DNA of 64,000 nt from Rhodobium orientis (GTDB taxonomy: Bacteria; Pseudomonadota; Alphaproteobacteria; Rhizobiales; Rhodobiaceae): the NCBI RefSeq assembly GCF_003258835.1, contig NZ_NPEV01000002.1, positions 132,188-196,187 of the forward strand, given 5' to 3'. Each line of letters opens with the position of its first letter. Position 1 is the first letter of the stretch. A program made the position numbers and the translations under genes. The notes below the pieces were generated by a model. It was not told the origin of the DNA, made no database searches, and saw only the letters and a list, made by a program, of their open reading frames with translations. Shown piece after piece: positions 8,686-16,352 of the stretch.

Positions 8686-8892
8686 ATGAGCGGTCCGCTG
8701 CAGATGCGTCTCTATTCCATCGCCATTGGCATCATCGTTTTTGCCGGGCTCGCCTGGGTCTACGCCGTGCCGCCGCAATCGATGCGCGCCGACCGCGACG
8801 GCCGGCCCCATTTCCAGCCGCAGGTGATGAATCCCGAGACCGGCAAGGGCGTGCCCCTCGGCGACCTGATCGACCACTTCAAGGGCGGATGA
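8686..8892 (+). CDS. Small single-span membrane protein, unknown
   Basis: 68 residues: a hydrophobic segment at about 9-27 (LYSIAIGIIVFAGLAWVYAV) followed by a polar tail with PHFQPQVMNPETGKG and ending IDHFKGG. A GGGGAGAGGACG ribosome site precedes it. I do not recognise a family. The orientation (short N-terminus, long soluble tail) suggests a membrane-anchored accessory part of the sulfur-relay complex. Cysteine-free. Confidence 0.7.
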   Translation: MSGPLQMRLYSIAIGIIVFAGLAWVYAVPPQSMRADRDGRPHFQPQVMNPETGKGVPLGDLIDHFKGG

Positions 8893-8896
8893 TGCG

Positions 8897-8989
8897 ATGA
8901 CCCTCGATGTCCAGACCATTGCCCATTTCGTTCTCTTCGCGGTGGCGATGTACATCATGTACGTCGCCTTCGTGAAGGAGAGCTACTGA
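8897..8989 (+). CDS. 30-residue membrane microprotein
   Basis: A short frame of 31 codons (MTLDVQTIAHFVLFAVAM..., ending FVKESY) that is almost entirely one hydrophobic helix. AAGGGCGG lies 8 bases upstream of the ATG, and the gene is 4 bases after the previous stop, in the same direction as every neighbour. Without it the neighbours would be separated by 126 bases, the longest gap among the genes between the channel and the sulfurtransferase. I infer a structural subunit, like the very small helices found in respiratory complexes. No family recognised. Confidence 0.62.
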   Translation: MTLDVQTIAHFVLFAVAMYIMYVAFVKESY

Positions 8990-9018
8990 CAAAACAAAAG
9001 GCCAAGGGGGAGAAAACC

Positions 9019-9291
9019 ATGGATCGGGCAAGCCTGATCTTCTGCATAGGCGCGGTCTTTGCTGCCCTCGTCCTGTCGGTCGTCGGCTTCCAGTTCGCGG
9101 CCATGCCGAAGGACGCCGTCGCGGCGGCCAATACGCCGGTCCTGGCGGAGGAAATGGGTGTCGTGGAGCTCGGCGACGGCTTCGGCGAACTGCCGGCCAG
9201 CGACCTCATGGACTACTATCTGGAGAACCCGCCGGTGAGCGATGCCGGCACCAGCGATGCGGCGCCCGAGCGCCGTTTCGGCGGATGCTGA
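9019..9291 (+). CDS. Small membrane-anchored protein with C-terminal cysteine
   Basis: 90 residues. One membrane segment at about 6-28 (LIFCIGAVFAALVLSVVGFQF) is followed by an acidic soluble domain (VVELGDGFGELPASDLMDYYLEN) and a tail ending RRFGGC. The terminal Gly-Gly-Cys is suggestive of a sulfur-carrying or docking end, but this is speculation. An AAGGGGGAGAAAACC ribosome site precedes it; the stop overlaps the next start by 7 bases, so translation is coupled. Confidence 0.68.
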   Translation: MDRASLIFCIGAVFAALVLSVVGFQFAAMPKDAVAAANTPVLAEEMGVVELGDGFGELPASDLMDYYLENPPVSDAGTSDAAPERRFGGC

Positions 9292-10274
9292 AGACACCGG
9301 CCCTGCTGATCGGACTTGCCGGGGTGCTCCTCGTCGGCGCCGGCAATGAGGTGCCGGCCGATTTCCGCTTCGTTTCGGATCCTGCATCCGTTCCGGCCGA
9401 TGCCGTCGTCGTCGACAGCCGCAATGCGGAGACCTGCGCCGAGGGCGCGCCGGCGCGGGAAGAAACCGAGCCGCGCTGCGTGCCGATTGCTGCCGTCACC
9501 GGGCCGCATGGGCGGCTCGCCTCTTTCCGCGACATCGCCTGGTTCCTCGGCACGGTCGGCCTCGACGGGTCCGAGACCGTGCTGGTCGTCGGCGCACGCG
9601 AGCGCGACCGCGATGCCGTCGCCGGCCTTCTCCACCTTGGCGGCCAGAAGACCGTGCTGGTCTGGCAGCGGCCGATCAATGCGCTGGGTGAAGGCTTTGC
9701 CACGGTCTCCGGCCGCGTTTCGGAACCCGCCCGCCGCGCCGTCTTCCGGGAACCGATGCGCGACGATCGCATTGTCCTGAAGAACGAATTGCAGCGGATG
9801 CTGGCCGAAGGGGGCGTGCTCCTCCTCGACGGGCGTCCGGCGGAAGATTTCTGGGGTGAGCGGACGACGGGCGAGCGGGCGGGCCACCTGCCCGGCGCCC
9901 AGTCGCTGCCGGCGCGGGCGCTCCGCGGGGCAACGCCCATCGTTGCGGCAGACGGCGTCGAACCCGTCCTCTACGGTCGCGGTGCCGTCGACGGCCTTGC
10001 CTATTACACCGCCGTTGTCGCAGGGCGCAGCCGGCCCGCAAAAGTCTACCTGGAAGGCTTCGCCGACTGGGCCGCCGCCGGCCTGCCGCTCGATGCGGAA
10101 AGCCATCCGGATCTCGCCGCGGCAGACGTTGCGGCAACCGCCCCGGCGCCGCGAACGCAAATTTCCGCAGCGCCCGACCGCAAGCTCCTGGCGTTGTCCG
10201 CCTCGGTCGGCGCACTTCTGGGGGCCGCCGCGGCCGTTGGAACCCTTGCCGTCATTCGCAGAAGGAAAGCCTGA
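9285..10274 (+). CDS. Membrane-bound tandem rhodanese-like protein without catalytic cysteine
   Basis: 329 residues: N-terminal signal/anchor (LLIGLAGVLLVGAG), two rhodanese-like modules at about 20-120 and 155-265, and a C-terminal membrane helix (LLALSASVGALLGAAAAVGTLAVI) with an Arg-rich end. The fold signals are VVVDSRNAE and VLLLDGRPAEDFWG...AGHLPGAQSLPA. At the active-site loop the second module reads YGRGAVDGLAYYTA, where rhodaneses have Cys, and the first reads VVGARERDRDAV. Neither module can form the usual persulfide, so a binding or scaffold role is likely. It overlaps both neighbours. Confidence 0.75.
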   Translation: MLKTPALLIGLAGVLLVGAGNEVPADFRFVSDPASVPADAVVVDSRNAETCAEGAPAREETEPRCVPIAAVTGPHGRLASFRDIAWFLGTVGLDGSETVLVVGARERDRDAVAGLLHLGGQKTVLVWQRPINALGEGFATVSGRVSEPARRAVFREPMRDDRIVLKNELQRMLAEGGVLLLDGRPAEDFWGERTTGERAGHLPGAQSLPARALRGATPIVAADGVEPVLYGRGAVDGLAYYTAVVAGRSRPAKVYLEGFADWAAAGLPLDAESHPDLAAADVAATAPAPRTQISAAPDRKLLALSASVGALLGAAAAVGTLAVIRRRKA

Positions 10275-10564
10275 TGGACGTCCTCATCCACATGACCTGC
10301 CGCGATAGCGCGCGCCTTGCCGCGCCGCTCGGCCGTGCGCTGACCAGCCGCGGCGCGGAGTGGGTCTGCTTCCTCACCAACGATGCGGTCTTTGCCGCCG
10401 ACGATGCCGACTTCATGGCGGCAATCGACGGGGCGAAGCGCGCGGTCGTCTGCGAGCATAGCTGGGACATCCACATGCCCGGCCGCGACAGCCCGTTCGA
10501 GCGCGGCAGCCAGACCATCAATAGCGGCCTGATGGCGGACGCCGCCCGCGTCGTCAGCCTTTAG
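10274..10564 (+). CDS. DsrE-like protein
   Basis: 96 residues of the DsrE/DsrF-like alpha/beta fold, which carries sulfur in relay systems such as DsrEFH and TusBCD. Cysteines lie at MTCRD (near residue 9), WVCFLTND (about 32) and VVCEHSWD (about 60). The CFLTNDAVF stretch and the GSQTINSGLMADAARVVSL ending fit the family. The start ATG overlaps the preceding stop (TGATG), so the two are translationally coupled. It is the only one of the three consecutive small relay-like proteins that contains cysteine. Confidence 0.68.
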   Translation: MDVLIHMTCRDSARLAAPLGRALTSRGAEWVCFLTNDAVFAADDADFMAAIDGAKRAVVCEHSWDIHMPGRDSPFERGSQTINSGLMADAARVVSL

Positions 10565-10576
10565 AGGGAGCGATCC

Positions 10577-10861
10577 ATGGCCGTCACCGAGAAAAAAATC
10601 CTGCTGCTCGCCCGTCGCGACCACACCGAGGCGATGCGTGTCGCCTCCGGCCTCACCATCGTCGGCCACCAGGTCCGGCTCGTCTTCATGACCGAGCCTG
10701 TCGCCCAGACGGAAGCCAATGCCGAGCAGGCCGAACTCCTCGATCTCGCCGACATCGAGCCGGAGACGACGGTGCCGGAAATGGCCGACGAACTCACCCA
10801 TCTCGATGCTGCAGCACTCGGCGAGGCGATTGCCGCCGCCGACGTCGTCATCAACGTCTGA
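10577..10861 (+). CDS. DsrE/DsrF-like protein lacking cysteine
   Basis: 94 residues with an alternating alpha/beta pattern (KKILLLARRDHTEAMRVASGL, then QVRLVFMTEPV) of the DsrE/F type. It contains no cysteine, so it cannot be a sulfur carrier itself; it may be the structural partner of the preceding protein in a hetero-oligomer, as DsrF is to DsrE. AGGGAGCGATCC precedes the ATG. Cytoplasmic. Confidence 0.62.
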   Translation: MAVTEKKILLLARRDHTEAMRVASGLTIVGHQVRLVFMTEPVAQTEANAEQAELLDLADIEPETTVPEMADELTHLDAAALGEAIAAADVVINV

Positions 10862-10872
10862 AGGGACCCGAC

Positions 10873-11055
10873 ATGCGCATTGCCGCCCTGAAGACGGGGC
10901 TTTTCCCCGAAACCGACACCGTCGAGACGGCGCTCGCCGTCCTCGGCGGCGACCATCAGCTTGCCGCCGTCGACCTTTCAAAGGTCGAGGGCGACGGGGC
11001 CTGGGAGGAAGTCGCCGACCTGATTTTGTCGGCGGACCGGGTCGTCACCATCTGA
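10873..11055 (+). CDS. Small protein, possible DsrH/TusB-like third relay subunit
   Basis: 60 residues, no cysteine and no membrane segment. It begins MRIAALKTG and ends LILSADRVVTI, so it looks like a shortened alpha/beta protein. Its place directly after two DsrE/F-like genes is where DsrH/TusB would be expected, but it is shorter than the roughly 95 residues of that family and I cannot match it by motif. The ORF starts 11 bases after the previous stop, with AAGGGACCCGAC upstream. Confidence 0.5.
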   Translation: MRIAALKTGLFPETDTVETALAVLGGDHQLAAVDLSKVEGDGAWEEVADLILSADRVVTI

Positions 11056-11088
11056 CCCGAACAAGAAAGAAGGAAGGGAGCAACCAAC

Positions 11089-12027
11089 ATGACAAAGCAT
11101 TTCAGAATTCGCGGTCTCGCCGGCGCGGCGGCGATTGCCGCAGCGCTCGTCGCATCGCCCGCAATGGCCGCCGATCCGCTGGTCGACGTCGACTGGGTCA
11201 AGGCGCATGCCACCGACGACGGCGTCGTCCTCGTCGATTTCCGGCCAAAGACCGATTTCCTGCGCGGCCACATTCCAGGCTCGGTCAATTCCGACTACGC
11301 CAAGGACGGCTGGCGCGTGAAGAAGGGCAACGTGCCCGGCATGATGCCGGAGGACACGGGCAAGCTCGCCGAGCATATCGGCAGCCTCGGCATCGGCAAC
11401 GACACCCATGTGATCCTCGTGCCGCCGGGCGCCAGCAGCTCCGACATGGGCACCGGCACCCGCGCCTACTGGACCTTCAAGGTGCTCGGCCATGACGAGG
11501 TCTCGATCCTCAATGGCGGCTTTGCCGCCTATGCGGCCAAGGAAAAGGACGGCAAGCCGGCCAACCCGCTGGAAAAGGGCGCCGCCAAGCCGGAGCCGAA
11601 GGACTTCACTGTCGACCTGCAGAAGGACATGATCGTCGGCATCGCCGACGTGAAGGCGGCCGCCGAGAAGGGCGTCACCCTCGTCGACGCGCGCCCGGCC
11701 GACCAGTATCTCGGCGTCAACCGCCACGGCGCCTCGAAGGCCGGCGGCACCATCCCCGGCGCCAAGAACCTGCCGCAGACCTGGACCACCGAGAACAGCG
11801 GTGGCACCTTCCGTTCGCCGGAGGCCCTGAAGAAGCTCTACGCGGCGGCCAATGTCGATCCGGAGGCGCCCCAGATCGCCTTCTGCAACACCGGCCACTG
11901 GGCCTCGATCGACTGGTTCGTTGCCAGCGAGATCCTCGGCAACAAGGACGCCAAGATGTATGACGGCTCCATGACCGAGTGGACCCAGGCCGGCGAGAAG
12001 ACGGAATCGAAGATCTCCGTCAACTGA
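11089..12027 (+). CDS. Periplasmic thiosulfate/3-mercaptopyruvate-type sulfurtransferase
   Basis: Two-domain rhodanese of 312 residues with a signal peptide (cleavage after about residue 28, SPAMAA). The N-terminal domain (VLVDFRPKTDFLRGHIPGS) is structural. The C-terminal domain has the active loop FCNTGHWAS with Cys266, which differs from the CRKGVTA/CGSGVTA loops of textbook enzymes. It should transfer sulfane sulfur in the periplasm, upstream of the YeeE channel. An AGAAGGAAGGGAGCAACCAAC ribosome region precedes it. It is the only catalytically complete rhodanese in the island. Confidence 0.85.
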   Translation: MTKHFRIRGLAGAAAIAAALVASPAMAADPLVDVDWVKAHATDDGVVLVDFRPKTDFLRGHIPGSVNSDYAKDGWRVKKGNVPGMMPEDTGKLAEHIGSLGIGNDTHVILVPPGASSSDMGTGTRAYWTFKVLGHDEVSILNGGFAAYAAKEKDGKPANPLEKGAAKPEPKDFTVDLQKDMIVGIADVKAAAEKGVTLVDARPADQYLGVNRHGASKAGGTIPGAKNLPQTWTTENSGGTFRSPEALKKLYAAANVDPEAPQIAFCNTGHWASIDWFVASEILGNKDAKMYDGSMTEWTQAGEKTESKISVN

Positions 12028-12066
12028 GGACGGGATGCGCACAAGCGGGATTGGACAAAATTCCGG

Positions 12067-12200
12067 CGTCATCGCGAGGGTCCGAAGGACGGGGAGCGGC
12101 CCGTGACGCGAGCCAGGAAGGCGACGCGGCGATCCAGGGGCCACTGGCTCCGAGAAAGCCGCTCTGGATTGCCGCGCTCGCTTCGCTCGCTCGCAATGAC
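12067..12200. repeat. Palindromic intergenic repeat, copy 2
   Basis: Arms at about 12067-12137 (CGTCATCGCGAGG...GCGGCGATCCAG) and 12163-12200 (CTGGATTGCCGCG...CGCAATGAC) face each other across a 25-base centre. The end sequences are shared with 5290-5379 and 18716-18819. It occupies most of the gap between the sulfurtransferase and the cytochrome c gene, so the cytochrome may be transcribed separately or its mRNA may be processed here. Confidence 0.78.
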
Positions 12201-12241
12201 AACGGGCCGGTCCAGTCGCATCGCCTGTTGGGAATGAGTTT

Positions 12242-12895
12242 GTGAAAACGCGTTTCGCCGGAACGTTTCTGGCCGCGGCGGTCTTGATCGCCGCGGCTCT
12301 TCTTTGGCCGGATCGGGCGGAGGCTGAAGGCCCGCTCGGCGATGACATGCGCCGCGTCGCGGCCGAACTCGTCGTCATGCGGGACGATGCCGAAAAGCTG
12401 GTCGCGGGCGAAGCGCTGACGGAGCGCCAGCGGGACGCCCTTGCCGCCCGCGTGCGGGGCGCCGCCAGTTACCTGCCGATCCTTCTCAGAAAAGCGGACG
12501 GCGACCGGCGCTCCGAAGATGTTTCGGCCCTGCGTGCGGCCTTGGCAGAGGCCGATTGGCCGGCGGCCATCGCAGTTCTCGCGCGCCTCTCCGAGGCCTA
12601 TCCCTTCGACGCTGCAGGACTGCGCCCACCTGCCGACGCCGAGGAAGCCGCAAGGTTCGGCGAAACCCTCCACGAGGCCTATTGTATTTCGTGCCACGAG
12701 GGCGGCGAGAACCCGGACTGGCTGCCGATCCCCAATCTCTTTCAGATGGCAAAGACCATGCCGGAGCAAAGGCTGCTGCCGCGCTTCTACAATGGCATCA
12801 GGGGCGACGCCTCCACCGCGCTCGCCCAGCCCATGTCGGCCGGCGACATCGCGGCCCTCATTGCCTACTATCGCCGGGCGCCGACGCCCGAGTGA
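12242..12895 (+). CDS. Periplasmic monohaem cytochrome c
   Basis: 217 residues with a signal peptide (to about residue 28, RAEA). A helical N-terminal part without haem motif spans about 30-130. One class I haem site follows: CISCH at 148-152, with likely distal ligand Met198 (AQPMSAGDIAALIAYYRR). It would accept electrons from a periplasmic reaction. Being last in the sulfur-relay island, it suggests that sulfur transfer is coupled to oxidation, but no SoxXA or TsdA catalytic partner is in the window. Confidence 0.86.
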   Translation: MKTRFAGTFLAAAVLIAAALLWPDRAEAEGPLGDDMRRVAAELVVMRDDAEKLVAGEALTERQRDALAARVRGAASYLPILLRKADGDRRSEDVSALRAALAEADWPAAIAVLARLSEAYPFDAAGLRPPADAEEAARFGETLHEAYCISCHEGGENPDWLPIPNLFQMAKTMPEQRLLPRFYNGIRGDASTALAQPMSAGDIAALIAYYRRAPTPE

Positions 12896-13012
12896 GCGAA
12901 CAGCGGTGCCTTCTTTCTGTGCGGAACCGCCGTCGTGGCTGCGGCATTTTCCTCAGGAAGGCCGTTCACGAAGGCCGGCCGTAAAATGTTTTCAAGAAAC
13001 AAGGGGTGAGAC

Positions 13013-13867
13013 ATGGCCGTAACCTTCAAGACGCTTGCGTCGGAACCGGCGGAGCTCGGCGAGAGCCCGGTCTGGCTGGAGGCGGAAAACTGCATCTGGT
13101 GGGTCGACATCGACGGCAAGCGGCTCATGCGGACCGACGCCGACAGCGGCAAGACCGCCGTCTGGGCAACGCCGGAAACGCCCGGCTTCGTCGCCCCGAC
13201 CATGAAGGGCGGCATCGTCGTCGGCATGGAGACGGGTCTCTTCAGCTTTGCCGAGGAGGACGGAGGCTTCACGCGCCTCCTTGCCCTCGATGCGCCGGGC
13301 ATGCGCTTCAACGATGCGACGACGGACGACCGCGGCCGCCTCTGGGCCGGCACCATGACCATGGGCGAGCGCCGTCCCGAGGGCGTGCTCTACCGGATCG
13401 ATCCTGACCTGACGATGACCCCCGTCATCACCGGCCTGATGACGCCGAACGGCCTTGCCGTGGACGGTGCGCACGGCCGCCTCTACGTCTCGGACTCCAA
13501 TGCCGACATCCAGACCGTCTGGACCGCGGATCTCGACATGGAAAGCGGCGCCCTCGGCGAGCGTGAGGTGTTCCTCGACATGTTCGGGGCCACCGGCCGG
13601 CCGGACGGCGCGGCCCTCGATGCGGACGGCAACTACTGGCTCGCCGGCATCACCGGCGGCGTCGTCTACCGGCTCGCCCCCGACGGCACGGTCGTTGCCG
13701 AGTTCCCGGTGCCGGCGCTCGACCCGACCAAGCCGGCCTTCGGCGGCCCGGCCCTCGACCGCCTGTTCGTGACGACCAGGGCAAGCGAAACCGGCCCCGG
13801 CGGCCTCCTCGTCGCCGACACCGTCGGCGTGCGCGGCCGGCAGCAAGCCTTCTTCGGCGCGGCCTGA
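13013..13867 (+). CDS. SMP-30/gluconolactonase family protein
   Basis: Six-bladed beta-propeller lactonase, 284 residues, probably hydrolysing a sugar lactone. The expected metal ligands are visible: Glu17 (LGESPVW), Asn in RFNDATTDDRGRLWAGTM, Asn in TPNGLAVDG and Asp in RPDGAALDADGNYW. AAGGGGTGAGAC precedes the start. No sugar dehydrogenase or transporter adjoins it, so its pathway is unclear. It ends at a strong shared terminator. Confidence 0.86.
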   Translation: MAVTFKTLASEPAELGESPVWLEAENCIWWVDIDGKRLMRTDADSGKTAVWATPETPGFVAPTMKGGIVVGMETGLFSFAEEDGGFTRLLALDAPGMRFNDATTDDRGRLWAGTMTMGERRPEGVLYRIDPDLTMTPVITGLMTPNGLAVDGAHGRLYVSDSNADIQTVWTADLDMESGALGEREVFLDMFGATGRPDGAALDADGNYWLAGITGGVVYRLAPDGTVVAEFPVPALDPTKPAFGGPALDRLFVTTRASETGPGGLLVADTVGVRGRQQAFFGAA

Positions 13868-13888
13868 CCGGTTGGAACTCCCCTGAAA

Positions 13889-13942
13889 GGGCATTGACCG
13901 GCAGGGTTTTGGCGGTTGTCGAAACCCTGCCGGTCAATGCCC
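13889..13942. terminator. Bidirectional terminator hairpin, perfect 21-bp stem
   Basis: Arms 13889-13909 and 13922-13942 are exact reverse complements (GGGCATTGACCGGCAGGGTTT... against ...AAACCCTGCCGG) around a 12-base loop. It lies between the converging lactonase and GlcG-like genes, 22 bases after one stop and 7 bases after the other. There is no U-run, but the stem is exceptionally stable. Confidence 0.75.
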
Positions 13943-13949
13943 GTCCGAC

Positions 13950-14468
13950 TCAAAAAGCGATTCTATCCGCGATCGCGGCGATGCCGGCCTTGCCGCAGCC
14001 CTCGTCGGCCTCGCCGTTGGGCGCTCCGGAAACGCCGACGGCACCGAGCATGCTGCCGTCGCCGTCGCGGATCATCACCCCGCCGCCGAGCGGCAGCGCC
14101 ATCGTGACGTTGCGCACGGCCCAGGAGGTACCGGATTCCGTCGTTTTGGCCAGTTCCAGCGTGTCGGTACGGAAGCTGACGGCGGTCCAGGCCTTGCGGA
14201 ACGAGGTGTCGGGCGTGTGCGGGCCGGCGAAGCGGTCGCGCAGGGAAACCTGTTGGTTGCCGCCGCGGTCGACGACGCTGACCGCGACCTGGTAGCCCGC
14301 CTCCCGGCAATGGGCGAGCGCGGCCTCAGCCAGATCGAGCGCGGTCTCCAGCGTCAGCGATTTGTGGCTGACGGTCGCTTCGTCCCCGGCATTGTCCTGG
14401 GCTGTGGCAGGCAGCGCGACGCCGGCAGCAACGAGCGCCGCCGTAGCGGCCGCGATGAATCGGTTCAT
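13950..14468 (-). CDS. GlcG/HbpS family protein, secreted
   Basis: 172 residues with a signal peptide (AALVAAGVALPATA) and a GlcG/HbpS domain (Pfam PF03928-like): SLTLETALDLAEAALAHCRE, VSVVDRGGNQQVSLRDR and LPLGGGVMIRDGDGSMLGAVGVSGAPNGEAD. Relatives bind haem or cobalamin, or sit in glycolate and diol utilisation loci. A GGGGGAAATGCC ribosome site sets the start at 14468, in preference to a longer frame from 14528. Monocistronic here. Confidence 0.82.
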   Translation of the reverse strand: MNRFIAAATAALVAAGVALPATAQDNAGDEATVSHKSLTLETALDLAEAALAHCREAGYQVAVSVVDRGGNQQVSLRDRFAGPHTPDTSFRKAWTAVSFRTDTLELAKTTESGTSWAVRNVTMALPLGGGVMIRDGDGSMLGAVGVSGAPNGEADEGCGKAGIAAIADRIAF

Positions 14469-14665
14469 GGCATTTCCCCCTGTTGGATCGCAGCCGCTTC
14501 TTGCGTACGGCCTTTGCGGGCAGCGCACAGGCGCCCCCGTTCGGTCAGCCTAGACCGTCCGGGCAATTACATGCAAGAAAGAGAATGCGTTTCGGGGGAT
14601 GACAACATCAGGGCCGGCAATCCGGGCGGATCGCCGGCAGGGATTTTCAGGAGCGCGGGATGCGG

Positions 14666-14974
14666 CTATTCCCGCTCGACGACCCGGGCGCCGGGATAGT
14701 GGTCGATCCAGCGCTCCAGGGAATCCGTCAGCGCATCGACGTCGCGTTGGAACTCGGTATGCAGCGGCGACCATTCGTCCGAATGGTGCTCGATGGCGTG
14801 GTCCATCCGCTCCATCAGTTCGCGGTGCTGCGCCTCAAGGGCCGCCAGCTCGCCGCTCGCCGACACCTTGTCGACGGCCGCACCGCTCTCGATCTTCTGG
14901 CGGGCCGCCTGCATATCGCGCTCCACGCCTTCCATATGCCGTTTCAGGTTTTCCAGGTAGCTGACGCGCGTCAT
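14666..14974 (-). CDS. Small coiled-coil protein, unknown
   Basis: 102 residues, strongly helical and charged with heptad-like spacing (LENLKRHMEGVERDMQAARQK, LAALEAQHRELMERMDHAIEHH), no cysteine and no signal. AAGGGGAGTAACCC gives a clear ribosome site. No family recognised. It is flanked by about 200-240 bases on each side in which I see no other gene. Confidence 0.6.
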   Translation of the reverse strand: MTRVSYLENLKRHMEGVERDMQAARQKIESGAAVDKVSASGELAALEAQHRELMERMDHAIEHHSDEWSPLHTEFQRDVDALTDSLERWIDHYPGARVVERE

Positions 14975-15215
14975 GGGTTACTCCCCTTCGTCTTGAACGT
15001 TTTCCCGCCGGGCGGTTCGGCCGTTTTGCGAAAAAGGGGTATCCCTTCTTCCGGCTCCTTTGCAGCAACGGGACCAACCGTCTCCGGTTCCCGGTGCCGG
15101 CCCGCAATGCTGCGTCCGCCCTCCCTAATAGATAGGGGGAATTTGGCGCAAATCTCATGCCGCCATTGGTCGCAATCCGTGGTTGGACCGACCTTCGCCG
15201 ACAGGGCGGCGCAGG

Positions 15216-15932
15216 TCAATGCACCATCAGATGGCCGATCAGCCCGACCAGATAGCCGCCAACGGCGCCGAGCGAGGGCGCCCAGCGCTGCTCAAGGTGG
15301 GCCTGGACGGCGATGTCCTGGAAGATCAGGTAGAGGATGCCGCCGCCCGCAAACAGCATGACGAAGCCGGTGAGCTCCGGCAGGCTGGTGAGATAGACGT
15401 GGCCGAGGATGGCGGCCACGGGTCCGACCAGCGCCACCGCGGCGAACGCCCTGAGGATGGTCTTGGGCGACTTGCCGCTGCCGGCGACGACTTCGCGATA
15501 GGCATTGAAGCCCTCCGGCAGATTCTGCAGGCCGATCAATGCGGCGAGCAGCGGCCCCGTGGGGTCGCCGCTGGCGAACAGCGCGCCGAGGGCGAGCGCC
15601 TCGGGCAGGAAATCGGAGACCATGGCGACGAGTTGCGCCTTGGAGCCGCCGCCATTGCCGGAGATCATCCGGTCGAGCCAGAAAAAGCCGAGCCCGCCCG
15701 CCGCGAACGCCGCCACCGAGGCGGCCGCCGGCAGCTTGTCGATCCCCTCCGGCACCAGCACGAAAGAAATCGCGGCGAGCAGCACGCCGCCGCCGAAGGC
15801 GATGACGGTGTGCCGGAACTCCTCCTCCAGCCAGTTCGGCCGGATGCGCTCGACGACGGCGAGCCAGGCGCCGAGCGGGATCATCGCGCCGGCAAGGGTG
15901 GTGCAGAGAATCGCAAGGTGAAGCTGGGTCAT
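15216..15932 (-). CDS. ZIP family divalent metal transporter
   Basis: Inner-membrane protein of 238 residues with about seven or eight hydrophobic segments. The stretch SDFLPEALALGALFA followed by LIGLQNLPEGFNAYRE matches the two metal-site helices of ZIP proteins, although the usual HxxxE of the first helix reads SDFLPEA and the second has N-x-PEG. It may carry zinc, iron or manganese. The start MTQLHLAILCTT at 15932 is chosen because the upstream extension is Arg/Pro-rich and unlike a transporter; the ribosome site is weak. Confidence 0.72.
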   Translation of the reverse strand: MTQLHLAILCTTLAGAMIPLGAWLAVVERIRPNWLEEEFRHTVIAFGGGVLLAAISFVLVPEGIDKLPAAASVAAFAAGGLGFFWLDRMISGNGGGSKAQLVAMVSDFLPEALALGALFASGDPTGPLLAALIGLQNLPEGFNAYREVVAGSGKSPKTILRAFAAVALVGPVAAILGHVYLTSLPELTGFVMLFAGGGILYLIFQDIAVQAHLEQRWAPSLGAVGGYLVGLIGHLMVH

Positions 15933-16352
15933 GGCGGCAAGGATAGCCCAGGACGGACAGCGATTGGACCGGCGTCGGCGGGGCCAGGTTGGAGGCCGCA
16001 GGCTGTCCTCTTGCCCCAACCCATGTTGCGTCCAAGCCGGTACTGACCCTTGCGCTTTTTTGCTACGCCGGCACTACCCAATTTCAATGTATGCAATGTC
16101 TTGCGGGAATTAGATAATTGAAAATCAGTGACTTGAGAGATTTTTCGGCCATTCGGAATTATTTTCATTCCAATGTCATGAAACCTTTGAATGCGCCATT
16201 TAGGAGACATCCACAGAGCGTTCACCCGCATCGGGCGGCCAAAGCCCCGGGGGACGGTGCCAAGCGGCATCGGTCCGGCACGGGCTGCCGTGCGCGGTCG
16301 GGACGTGCCTTCGGTCACATGACGGAACACGACCTTCAACAGGAGCTGAGGA
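15933..16352. other. Long divergent intergenic region upstream of phoX
   Basis: 420 bases between the ZIP-like gene and phoX. The part at about 16040-16200 is clearly AT-richer than the genes around it and contains the candidate Pho box described separately. From about 16200 to the phoX start the leader is GC-rich. No open frame with credible coding features was seen. Confidence 0.6.
16162..16179 (+). promoter_or_regulatory. Candidate Pho box (PhoB site)
   Basis: TTTTCAT-TCCA-ATGTCAT has two heptamers separated by 4 bases, the geometry of the Pho box (CTGTCAT-N4-CTGTCAT). The first matches at 5 of 7 positions and the second at 6 of 7. It lies 173 bases before the phoX start in an AT-rich stretch. 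PhoX genes are classically controlled by PhoB under phosphate limitation, which supports the reading. Confidence 0.62.
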
